A DNA stretch of 64,000 bases from Streptomyces sp. R302 (GTDB taxonomy: Bacteria > Actinomycetota > Actinomycetes > Streptomycetales > Streptomycetaceae), in the NCBI RefSeq assembly GCF_012927245.1, contig NZ_JABBGE010000001.1:124001-188000 (forward strand), given 5' to 3'. The position numbers and the translations under genes are program-made. Shown piece by piece: positions 26,712 to 33,956 of the stretch; position 1 is the stretch's first letter, and every line of letters begins with the position of its first letter. The notes under the pieces were generated by a model that made no database searches, was not told where the DNA came from, and saw only the letters and a program-made list of their open reading frames with translations.

Positions 26712-27355
26712 CTGCTGACGTCGTAGACATTAGCACCCTCACCCGCGGGAGCGAAAATCGATACCCGCACGTCGGCCGCGGAAACCGTCCGGGCGGCCCG
26801 GACGCAGGCCCAGAGCACCACCTCGGGCCCCGGCAGCCACGGGCTGCGGGTGTCGGGGGCGACCAGCCACCGGGGCCCGGCGGACTCCTCCCCGGCCGGC
26901 ACCAGCGGCGGCACGGTCACCGCGTCGCCCGTCCCGTGGCAGATCGGCCGCGGCACGGCCTCCCCCCACTCCTCCCAGTCGAGGAGCGCGGGCAGCCGCT
27001 GGGCGGTCCCCGGCGCGGCGAAGAGCAGCGTCCGGCCCCGGTGCGAGGCGACCGGACCCGAGCCCGGGCCCTCCTCCCACAGCCGGTCCAGCATCCGCCG
27101 CCCGAAGACCGGGTCCACGTTGACGACGTCGAAGGCCGTCCCGCAGGGCAGCACCGCCGGCGACTCCGGCCGCGCCTCCCAGCGCGCCAGCGCCGCCCCG
27201 GGCTCCCCGCCGGCCGCCGACGCCAGCCAGGCGGCGCCGTCCGCCGTCACCCGGGCCGTCTGGTGCCGGTCCTCGTCACCCGCCCGCAGGAAGCGGAGGA
27301 CGCCGTACGGGGTGTACGGGGTGGTCTCGTCGCGCAGCCAGGTCGTCGTCGTCAT
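26702..27355 (-). CDS. Conserved actinobacterial protein, Prim-Pol-like
   Basis: A 217-aa protein of uncertain function. Segments such as AAWLASAAGGEPGAALARW, AVLPCGTAFDVVNVDPVFGRRMLDRLWE and HGTGDAVTVPPLVPAG recall the N-terminal domain of bifunctional DNA primase/polymerases found in many small streptomycete proteins, but the acidic metal-binding triad is not obvious, so it may be a non-catalytic relative. The stop codon lies inside tRNA-Lys copy 3, so a transcript from this gene runs into the tRNA. Three 14-bp direct repeats lie about 90 bp upstream of the start. Confidence 0.65.
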   Translation of the reverse strand: MTTTTWLRDETTPYTPYGVLRFLRAGDEDRHQTARVTADGAAWLASAAGGEPGAALARWEARPESPAVLPCGTAFDVVNVDPVFGRRMLDRLWEEGPGSGPVASHRGRTLLFAAPGTAQRLPALLDWEEWGEAVPRPICHGTGDAVTVPPLVPAGEESAGPRWLVAPDTRSPWLPGPEVVLWACVRAARTVSAADVRVSIFAPAGEGANVYDVSRRR

Positions 27356-27442
27356 GGAACAGGTCTACCGCCGGTGACGGACCGGACGCCGGGAGTCGCG
27401 AAAAGGCGGACAGGGCCGACCCCGGGGGAGTATCGTGCGCGC

Positions 27443-27484
27443 CGCATAAGGCCCGGCGCATACGGCCTCACGCATATGCCGAAC
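27443..27484. repeat. Three 14-bp direct repeats (iteron-like)
   Basis: CGCATAAGGCCCGG, CGCATACGGCCTCA and CGCATATGCCGAAC begin at 27443, 27457 and 27471, sharing CGCATA at exact 14-bp spacing. They lie upstream of the 217-aa protein gene and downstream of the 118-aa gene. Confidence 0.7.
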
Positions 27485-27511
27485 GCCCGTTCTCCCCTTC
27501 CCCCGGGCGGC

Positions 27512-27868
27512 TCAGTCCTCCGCGGGCCGCCCCTCCGCGCGGATCAGGTCCCGCCCGAACTCGATCATCTTCCGCGCGTAGTCCTCGGTCCACGCCGCCC
27601 GCTCGGCGACGTCCGCCGCCGTCAGCCGGTCGAACCGCTTCGGATCGGCGAGCTGCGCCGCCGCCACGGCCTGGAACTCGACCGCCCGGTCCGTCGCCGC
27701 CCGGAACGCCAGGGTCAGCTCGGTCGCCCGGGCCAGCAGCTCCTTCGGGTCCTCGATCGACTCCAGGTCGAAGAAGTGCTCAGGATCGGCGGTCGCCTCG
27801 GCAGGCTCGAAGACCAGGGGCGCCGGCCGCAACCGCCGCTGTCCGCTCCGCTCCAGGTGTTCCGCCAT
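27512..27868 (-). CDS. Hypothetical 118-aa helical protein
   Basis: A small soluble protein, rich in Ala, Glu and Arg, with no signal or membrane segment. Predicted helices include DPKELLARATELTLAFRAAT and AAWTEDYARKMIEFGRDLI. ATG 27868 is preceded by GGAGCGG. No family recognised. The codon bias at third positions is that of a real Streptomyces gene. Confidence 0.6.
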   Translation of the reverse strand: MAEHLERSGQRRLRPAPLVFEPAEATADPEHFFDLESIEDPKELLARATELTLAFRAATDRAVEFQAVAAAQLADPKRFDRLTAADVAERAAWTEDYARKMIEFGRDLIRAEGRPAED

Positions 27869-27952
27869 CTTTCCGCTCCTCCTCGCACCCGCACAGGCCC
27901 GGGACGCCGGACCACCCCCATTCTCCCGCGCCCCGCAAGACCGCCTCCGGGG

Positions 27953-28567
27953 TCAGCCCCCGAGGCCGCGCAGCAGCATCCGGAGCCCGCCGGAGAACTC
28001 CTCGTCGGGGGTGACGCCACCGGCGTCCCGGGCGGTCGCCGTCAGCAGCGGGAAGGTGTCGACGGGCAGGCCGGCGATCGTCTCCGTACCCGACCCCGCC
28101 AGCGGGCCCCGGTGCTCCAGCTGGATCGCCCCGGTCACGTACGCGTGGAGCGCGCGCAGTGCGACCACCCGTCGGGGGCCGTCGATCCCGGCCTCGGTGA
28201 GGATGCCGAGCACCGTCTCCGACCAGCGCAGTCCGCCGGGGGAGCGGTGGCGGTGGGTGAGGGTGAGCGGGACGGCCTCCGGATGGCGGGCGACGGCCTC
28301 GCGCAGCCGCCCGGTCATGAGCTCGACCCGTTCGCGCCACGGCGTGTCGCGGGGCGGCGGGGTCGTGTCGACCGCCCCGAGGATCCGGTCGACGACCAGC
28401 CGTTCCAGCTCCTCGCGGTCGGAGACGTACCGGTAGAGCCCCATCGGGCTCATGCCGAGCTCCTTGGCGGCGGTGCGCATGGAGAGGGCCGCGAGGCCGT
28501 CGCGGTCGACGACGGCCAGCGCGGCGGCGGCGAGCCGTTCGGGGGTGAGGGAGCGGGGTCGTGGCAT
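27953..28567 (-). CDS. TetR-family transcriptional regulator
   Basis: A 204-aa repressor. The N-terminal helix-turn-helix (about residues 6-50, LSMRTAAKELGMSPMGLYRYVSDREEL) is typical of TetR/AcrR, and the C-terminal helical domain (about 70-204) resembles the TetR_C group. ATG 28567 (MPRPRSLTPERL) is clear; the open frame upstream runs through the divergent promoter. It is divergent from a peroxiredoxin-like gene, with two direct repeats between them as likely operators. Confidence 0.9.
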   Translation of the reverse strand: MPRPRSLTPERLAAAALAVVDRDGLAALSMRTAAKELGMSPMGLYRYVSDREELERLVVDRILGAVDTTPPPRDTPWRERVELMTGRLREAVARHPEAVPLTLTHRHRSPGGLRWSETVLGILTEAGIDGPRRVVALRALHAYVTGAIQLEHRGPLAGSGTETIAGLPVDTFPLLTATARDAGGVTPDEEFSGGLRMLLRGLGG

Positions 28568-28572
28568 GGCGC

Positions 28573-28624
28573 TTGACAGCGTACGCCCTACGCCTACACC
28601 GTTAGGAGTACGTCGTACGCCTAC
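28573..28624. promoter_or_regulatory. TetR/peroxiredoxin divergent promoter with 17-bp direct repeats
   Basis: Two 17-bp repeats differing at two positions, GTACGCCCTACGCCTAC (28581-28597) and GTACGTCGTACGCCTAC (28608-28624), lie 27 bp apart. The second contains the near-palindrome GTACGTCGTAC. A plus-strand TTGACA at 28573-28578 with TACACC 16 bp later is a candidate promoter overlapped by the first repeat. Confidence 0.65.
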
Positions 28625-28648
28625 GAGCCCTCCCACGGAAGGTGACCC

Positions 28649-29329
28649 ATGCGCACGCCCCGGCCGACCCCCGCCCCCGACACGGCACCGGTCCCCGACC
28701 CCGCACACGACCCCACGCCGGTCCCCGCCCCCGTCCCCGCCCGGTCCCGACTGAGGCCCGGCGACACCGTCCCCGTCCGGACGCTCACCCCGGTCGTCGG
28801 GCCGTCGCTGGTGGTGCCGGACCCCGGGCGCGTCGTCCACGCGCAGTTCCGGCGCTTCGCCGGCTGCCCCGTCTGCCACCTCCACCTCCGCTCGGTGGCC
28901 CGGCGCCACGAGGAGATCGAGCGGGCCGGGATCCGGGAGGTGGCGTTCTTCCACTCGCCCGCCGAGGAACTGCGCGAGCACGTCGCCCACCTCCCCTTCG
29001 CCGTCGTCGCCGACCCCCGAAAGGAGCTGTACGCGGCCTTCGCCGTCGAGGCGCACCGCCGGTCCCTGCTCGACCCGCGGGGCTGGCCGGGCATCGTCCG
29101 GGGCGTCTGCGCGAGCGCCGTGGAACTGTTCCGGGGCCGCGGTCGGCTCCCGGCCGCCGCCCAGCCCGGCGGCCGGACCGGCCTTCCCGCGGACTTCCTC
29201 GTCGCCCCGGACGGGCGGATCGCCGCCGCGAAGTACGGAGAGCACATCGACGACCAGTGGTCGGTCGACGAACTCCTCGCCCTCGCGGCGGCGGCGGCCT
29301 CACGGGCGGGGGACCAGGGCCTGTCCTAG
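28649..29329 (+). CDS. Peroxiredoxin-like AhpC/TSA-family protein
   Basis: A 226-aa thioredoxin-fold protein. Residues 1-35 are a Pro-rich extension (APDTAPVPDPAHDPTPVP). The active region is RFAGCPVCHLHLRSV, a CxxC-type site in place of the usual PxxxTxxC, followed by GIREVAFFHSPAEEL and PFAVVADPRKELYAAFAVE, as in the actinobacterial PRX-like group. It may be an oxidoreductase or peroxide sensor partner. It is divergent from the TetR gene, which probably represses it. Its stop overlaps the convergent SH3 gene's stop within CTAG. Confidence 0.82.
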   Translation: MRTPRPTPAPDTAPVPDPAHDPTPVPAPVPARSRLRPGDTVPVRTLTPVVGPSLVVPDPGRVVHAQFRRFAGCPVCHLHLRSVARRHEEIERAGIREVAFFHSPAEELREHVAHLPFAVVADPRKELYAAFAVEAHRRSLLDPRGWPGIVRGVCASAVELFRGRGRLPAAAQPGGRTGLPADFLVAPDGRIAAAKYGEHIDDQWSVDELLALAAAAASRAGDQGLS

Positions 29330-29748
29330 CACCGCGCGCTGGAGGGCAGGTTCCCGTACTTGTTGCCGGAGAAGTAGATCGCGCTGGCGTAGCCCCAGCG
29401 GCCGTTGGTGTACGCGCGGATCCACACGTTGTTGGTGGTGCCCTCGGCGGTCACGGTCTCGCCGTACTTCCAGCAGCTGACCGTGTAGTAGGTGCCCCCG
29501 TACAGCTTGCCGATGATCGCGTAGGACCTGGACGGCCCGGTCCGGAGGTTGACGGTCTTCCAGACCTTGCGGCTGTAGGTGGCGAGCGGCTGGACCTGGC
29601 CGGCCTCGCCGACCTGCTGCGTCTGCGGGGCCGGGGCCGGGGTCGGGGTCGGTGCGGCGTTGGCGGTGCCCGCCGTGCCCAGGATCCCGGCGAGTGCCAG
29701 GGCCCCCGTGGTGAGGGTGACTGCCGTACGGCTCTTGAGAGTTCGCAT
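29326..29748 (-). CDS. Secreted SH3-domain protein
   Basis: A 140-aa exported protein. The signal peptide (residues 1-30, ending TANA) is followed by a Pro/Gln-rich spacer and a bacterial SH3 domain (about 60-135): WKTVNLRTGPSRSYAIIGKLYGGTYYTVSCWKYGE and NVWIRAYTNGRWGYASAIYF, where NLRTGPS is the hallmark of SH3b. Such domains bind peptidoglycan or other envelope polymers. GGGAGGAAGAACC before ATG 29748 is a strong ribosome-binding site; the open frame upstream is noncoding. Confidence 0.85.
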   Translation of the reverse strand: MRTLKSRTAVTLTTGALALAGILGTAGTANAAPTPTPAPAPQTQQVGEAGQVQPLATYSRKVWKTVNLRTGPSRSYAIIGKLYGGTYYTVSCWKYGETVTAEGTTNNVWIRAYTNGRWGYASAIYFSGNKYGNLPSSARC

Positions 29749-29890
29749 GGTTCTTCCTCCCGTTTCGTGGTTTCCGCGGCGAGGACACGCCCACGGTCCT
29801 GCGCCGTTGGCCAACCATGACGGATTCCGGCGCACCCCGGCGATGCTGTTGCGGCTGACCGAAAAAGCCGAGCTCATCGGGGGGAACGAG

Positions 29891-30892
29891 ATGCTCCGCA
29901 TCCACTTCGGGGACGCCGACCTCGCCGCCGTGCGGGTCGCCGCCGCGCCCAACCCGTTCTGGGAGATCGCCACCAGCCTGCACCGCTTCCAGACCCGCGA
30001 CGGCCGCTGGGCGTACGCGGGCTGGCTCAGGGCCGTACGGCTCCGGCTCCGGGAGAAGGGGCTCGAACGGGCCCTGCGCACCGTCCTCCTGCCGCTCTTC
30101 CCCCGGGCCGCCTACTTCCCCGACTTCCTGACCCCCGGGCGGGGCGTCGACGGCCTCGCCGCCGGGTGCGACGCGATCCTGGAGACCTGCCCGCGGCGGG
30201 TGGCGAAGGAGCTGGCCCGGCTCGACCGCACGGTCGGCGCGCCCCCGTGGACCGCGCGGCTCACCGGCCTGGAGGACCGCAGGGAGCTCGTGCGGGTGCT
30301 GCGCGCGTACCACGACGCCGTCATCGCCCCGTACGAGGAGGCCGTCCGCTCCCGCTTCGACGCCGAACGGGCCGTGCTCGGCCGCGGGTTCCTCGACGGC
30401 GGCGTCCACGGGCTGCTCGGCGGCGCCGGGCCCACGATCCGCTGGCGACCGCCGTCCTTACAGGTGGACTTCCCGCCCGCCGACCGCGAACTGCGCCTGG
30501 ACGGTCGCGGATTGACCCTGCTTCCCACGTACTTCTGCTGGCGCACCCCGACCAGCCTCGCCGACCCGGCCCTCCCGCCCGTCGTCTGCTACCCGGTGCG
30601 CCGGGACGCCACGGCCCCGCCGCCCGGCCACCCCCTCGCCGACGCGCCCTCCGCCCCCCTGACGGTCCTCCTCGGCCGCACCCGCGCGGCTGCCCTGCGC
30701 GCCGCCGCCACCGGCGCGACGACCGGTGAGATCGCCCGCGCGGCGGGCGTCTCCGCGGCCTCCGCCAGCCGCCACGCCACGGCCCTGCGCGACGCGGGCC
30801 TCATCACCAGCAGCCGCCACGCCGCGACCGTCCTGCACACCCTGACCCCCGTCGGCGCCTCCGTCCTCCGCGCCGCCGCCCACCGCCCCTGA
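29891..30892 (+). CDS. ArsR-type winged-helix regulator with N-terminal actinobacterial domain (TTA codon)
   Basis: A 333-aa regulator. The first 250 residues (MLRIHFGDADLAAVRVAAAP, LRAYHDAVIAPYEEAVRSRFDAERA, LTLLPTYFCW) match the domain usually found fused to ArsR-like helix-turn-helix units in actinobacteria; the C-terminal 80 residues hold that unit (ATTGEIARAAGVSAASASRH, LRDAGLITSSRHAATVLH). ATG 29891 has GGGGGGAA at 29879-29886. Leu190 is encoded by TTA at 30458-30460, so translation should depend on the bldA tRNA. The target is unknown. Confidence 0.85.
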   Translation: MLRIHFGDADLAAVRVAAAPNPFWEIATSLHRFQTRDGRWAYAGWLRAVRLRLREKGLERALRTVLLPLFPRAAYFPDFLTPGRGVDGLAAGCDAILETCPRRVAKELARLDRTVGAPPWTARLTGLEDRRELVRVLRAYHDAVIAPYEEAVRSRFDAERAVLGRGFLDGGVHGLLGGAGPTIRWRPPSLQVDFPPADRELRLDGRGLTLLPTYFCWRTPTSLADPALPPVVCYPVRRDATAPPPGHPLADAPSAPLTVLLGRTRAAALRAAATGATTGEIARAAGVSAASASRHATALRDAGLITSSRHAATVLHTLTPVGASVLRAAAHRP

Positions 30893-30893
30893 C

Positions 30894-31105
30894 GGTCAGG
30901 CCCTCCAGCGCACCCGGTGCTCGGCCAGGTGCGACAGCACGGCGTGGTTGGCCTCCCAGTCGTCGGGGGCTGTATTCCCTGGCCGCCTGCGGCGGCGCGC
31001 CGGACTCCGTCCGGCTGTTCGGGGCCGGCGGGTCAGGTCCTCCAGCGCACCCGGTGCTCCGCCAGGTGCGACAGCACGGCGTGGTTCGCCTCCCAGCCGT
31101 CGGGG
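30894..31105. repeat. 75-bp direct repeat of the helicase 3' end
   Basis: 30894-30968 repeats 31031-31105 with about five mismatches at an offset of 137 bp. The outer copy encodes, antisense, WEANHAVLSHLAEHRVRWRA plus stop, the same as the last residues of the helicase (…WRT). The duplicated part includes the stop codon. About 62 bp of unrelated sequence separates the copies. Confidence 0.88.
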
Positions 31106-32379
31106 AACTTGACCGTGACGCCGAGTTGGACGGGTTCCGTGGAGGGGTGTTCGTCGAGGAGGTCCGTCACGCCGGCGCGGCAGACGACGACGCAGGCGTG
31201 GCGGTGGCGGGAGGCGAGGACGCAGAGGCGGCCGGTCTCCAGGTGGAAGGCGGTCGCGTCGGGGCGGCCCGACAGCGGGTGCAGGACGACCGTCACGTCG
31301 TACTCGCGTCCCTGGAGGCGGTTGGCCGTGTCGACCGTCACCCCCGACACGCCGAGCGCGGCGAGCGCCGCGCGGACGGCCGCCGCCTGGTCCCGGTGGG
31401 CGGTGCCCACCGCGATCCGGCCGGCGGTCAGCGGCGCCGGCGTGTCGGACCGCTCGCTGACCGCCGCGCCGCCCCGGTCCAGGAGGCGCCGCACGACCAG
31501 CGCGACCGCGTGCACGGCCTCCGGGTCGGTGCGCGGGGTGTGCCGGGCGGGGAGTTCGAGCAGGCCCCAGCCCGAGGCGGCGGCCTCGTCCAGGACCCGG
31601 TCGGGCGCCGAGCCGTCCGAGGCGACGCCGAAGGAGAGCCGGCGGTCGCCGTGGCCGGTGCCCGAGCGGAACGGCGTGTACGGGTAGAAGGCGTCCGACA
31701 CCAGCGGCGCCGCCGACGCCGGCAGCCGCCAGGACACCGGCAGCCGGTGCTGCGGAAGCTCCGGATTGTGTGCGAGCAGCGTCGACACGGCCGACGCCGA
31801 GGGGTCGTACGACAGCCCCGCCCACTGGTCCGCGCCGACCACCGAGAACGGATCCAACTGCCCCGGATCGCCCACGAACAGGGCCCGCTCGAAGAGTCCC
31901 GCCACGGCGAGGAGCGCGTCCGAACGCATCTGGTACGCCTCGTCCACGATCGCGTGCGCCCACGGCTCCACGTTCTTCACGTGCGCCCACTTCGCGGCCG
32001 TCGACACCACCACCGGCAGCCCGGCGAGGTCCCCGGCCTTCGCCGACTTCCGTACGTGTTCCAGCGCGTCGAGCGCCTTGTCGTACGGGTCCGCGTCGCT
32101 GGAGTGCAGCCGGCCCACCTCCAGGCCGGGCTCCTTCTCGGCGAGCCGCAGCACCAGGTCGTCGACCTGCGCGTTGGTCTGCGCGACCACCATCAAGGGG
32201 CGCCCGGCGGCGGCCAGTTCGAGCGCCGCCCGCACGACGAGCGTCGACTTCCCGGCGCCCGGCGGCGAGTCGACGACGACGCCCCGGGCGGTGCCGTGCA
32301 GCGTGGACTCCAGGATCTCCGCCGTCGCCCGCGCGGCGGCCGCGGCCGGGTCGAGCACGGCGGGGTCGTACACGGTCAC
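31033..32379 (-). CDS. SF1-type DNA/RNA helicase (third gene of nuclease-helicase operon)
   Basis: A 448-aa ATPase. Walker A is SPPGAGKST (residues 38-46), motif Ia LMVVAQTNAQVDDL, motif II AIVDEAYQMRS, motif III FVGDPGQLDPF, motif IV/V region RLPVSWRLP, then VDTANRLQGREYDVTVVLHPL and the C-terminal LCVLASRHRHACVVV. Order and content fit the SF1B Upf1/Dna2-like group, reduced to the helicase core with no accessory domain. GTG 32379 overlaps the upstream stop (GTGA), implying translational coupling with the 526-aa protein. Confidence 0.85.
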   Translation of the reverse strand: MTVYDPAVLDPAAAAARATAEILESTLHGTARGVVVDSPPGAGKSTLVVRAALELAAAGRPLMVVAQTNAQVDDLVLRLAEKEPGLEVGRLHSSDADPYDKALDALEHVRKSAKAGDLAGLPVVVSTAAKWAHVKNVEPWAHAIVDEAYQMRSDALLAVAGLFERALFVGDPGQLDPFSVVGADQWAGLSYDPSASAVSTLLAHNPELPQHRLPVSWRLPASAAPLVSDAFYPYTPFRSGTGHGDRRLSFGVASDGSAPDRVLDEAAASGWGLLELPARHTPRTDPEAVHAVALVVRRLLDRGGAAVSERSDTPAPLTAGRIAVGTAHRDQAAAVRAALAALGVSGVTVDTANRLQGREYDVTVVLHPLSGRPDATAFHLETGRLCVLASRHRHACVVVCRAGVTDLLDEHPSTEPVQLGVTVKFPDGWEANHAVLSHLAEHRVRWRT

Positions 32380-33956
32380 AGCAGGTCCTCGGGGGTCACG
32401 GCGTCGGGCAGTTCGGCGGTGTCGGCGTGGCGCGGCGGGCCGCCGTGGGTCCACGGCGTCTCCTCCGGGTCGGGCAGCCTCGGCCCCACGCGCGTGTCGT
32501 GCTCGAAGAGTGTCCAGGCGATCCGCTCGCCCTTCTCCGGCACCGTGCCCTCCGCGGGCTCCCTCGACCGGCCCATCTTGTCGAGGAGCCGCAGCACCAG
32601 CGCACCGTCCTCCTCGCGGCCCACGAACTCCGCCGACTGCGGCTTCCCGTCCAGCGAGCGGTACACCTTCACGCCCGGGTCCAGGTGCGGCCGGTCCTCG
32701 GTGCGGACCGTCAGCAGCGGGCGCGGCGCGGGCCGCTTCGACTCCGTCCACGCCATCACCACCTCGGCGACCTCGGTGGTGAACGCCTCTCCGGACAGCC
32801 GCCGCCCGGCGAGCACCAGCGGATCGTCCAGGGCCTCCTGCGCGTCCAGCTGCCCCTGCGCCTGCTCGCGCGCCGCGAGCTTCGCGGCGGCGGTCACCGC
32901 GTCGTCGCGGCGCGGCTGCGGCGGCTCCCCGGCGGCGATCCGGTCCCGGTGCGCGGTGAACGACCACCGGTCCCGCGTCCACCGGTCCTCGACCCGCGCC
33001 CCCTCCGGCAGTCCCCGCAGCAGCCCGAGCGCCCGCCACGTCGCGTCCCACGTCGGCTTCAGCTGCGAGACGACGAGCCGCCGCACCTCGCGCTCGGCCC
33101 GGTGCAGGAAGGCGAGGGCCGCCTCGGCCGTCTCGCCGTCCTCGGCGGCGCCGACCGCCAGCCGGGCCCGGTCGTACGCCTCGACGGCCGGCGCCAGCAG
33201 CTGGTTGTCGAACGCCGGGTCGGTCGCGGGCCCGGCCGGCGGGCAGAGCAGCTGCCCCCGCTCGTCCCGCCCCAGCTCGGCCCGGTACGCCGCGCGGGCG
33301 CCGGACTCGCCCTCCGGCGGGTCGATCCAGGCGAGCAGCGCCCCCAGGTGCTGGTCCTCCAGGGACGACTGCCCGGTCGCCCAGTGCCGGTTCAGCAGGT
33401 CGGTCGCCGCCAGCAGCAGCGAGGAGCCCGGCACCCGGGCCCGCTCCCCGTAATGCGTCAGCCAGCGCCCGAGCAGCGGCACGCGCGGCGGCGCCGGATA
33501 CGGCGCGTCCGGGTCCTGCTCGGCGGTGCGCCGGAACCGCGTCGACCGCCCCAGGAGCCGTACGTACTCGATCCCCGCCCGGCTCGGCACGATCAGCTGC
33601 GGCGCGTCCAGGCACAGCTCGACCTGGACCTTCTCCCCGGTCGCGGAGTCCTTCCGCTCCACCGGCTCGACGGCGTCCGCGAACCCGTCGACGTACGGCA
33701 GCACCTCCTCGGCCAGCTCGGCGAGGAACGCGAACCGCAGCTCCCGGTCGCGCGGCTGCGCCACCACGAGCAGCCGCGGCTCCTCCGGGTCGGTGCCGAC
33801 CAGCGCGCCGAGCGGGGCGCCCGCCTCGCCCGCTGTGGTCAGTGGCACGAGGACCAGCGGCCGCTCGGCGAGGTGCCGGTGCCGGACGGTCGCCAGCGGC
33901 TGCGCGCGGCCCGCCTGCACGGCCTCCATCCGGGCCAGGTGCGAGATCAGCGACAT
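32376..33956 (-). CDS. Uncharacterised 526-aa protein between nuclease and helicase
   Basis: A large soluble protein without recognised catalytic motif, signal or membrane segment. The N-terminal third is alpha/beta (VLVPLTTAGEAGAP, LRFAFLAELAEEVLPYVDGFAD), the middle is strongly helical (about 150-380; long Ala/Glu/Arg stretches such as AEAALAFLHRAEREVRRLVV), and the C-terminal 100 residues look like a small beta-barrel (VKVYRSLDGKPQSAEFVGRE, DGALVLRLLDKMGRS). It overlaps the nuclease gene by 10 bp and the helicase by 4 bp, so all three products are probably made in proportion. It may be the scaffold or stalk of the complex. Confidence 0.6.
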   Translation of the reverse strand: MSLISHLARMEAVQAGRAQPLATVRHRHLAERPLVLVPLTTAGEAGAPLGALVGTDPEEPRLLVVAQPRDRELRFAFLAELAEEVLPYVDGFADAVEPVERKDSATGEKVQVELCLDAPQLIVPSRAGIEYVRLLGRSTRFRRTAEQDPDAPYPAPPRVPLLGRWLTHYGERARVPGSSLLLAATDLLNRHWATGQSSLEDQHLGALLAWIDPPEGESGARAAYRAELGRDERGQLLCPPAGPATDPAFDNQLLAPAVEAYDRARLAVGAAEDGETAEAALAFLHRAEREVRRLVVSQLKPTWDATWRALGLLRGLPEGARVEDRWTRDRWSFTAHRDRIAAGEPPQPRRDDAVTAAAKLAAREQAQGQLDAQEALDDPLVLAGRRLSGEAFTTEVAEVVMAWTESKRPAPRPLLTVRTEDRPHLDPGVKVYRSLDGKPQSAEFVGREEDGALVLRLLDKMGRSREPAEGTVPEKGERIAWTLFEHDTRVGPRLPDPEETPWTHGGPPRHADTAELPDAVTPEDLL

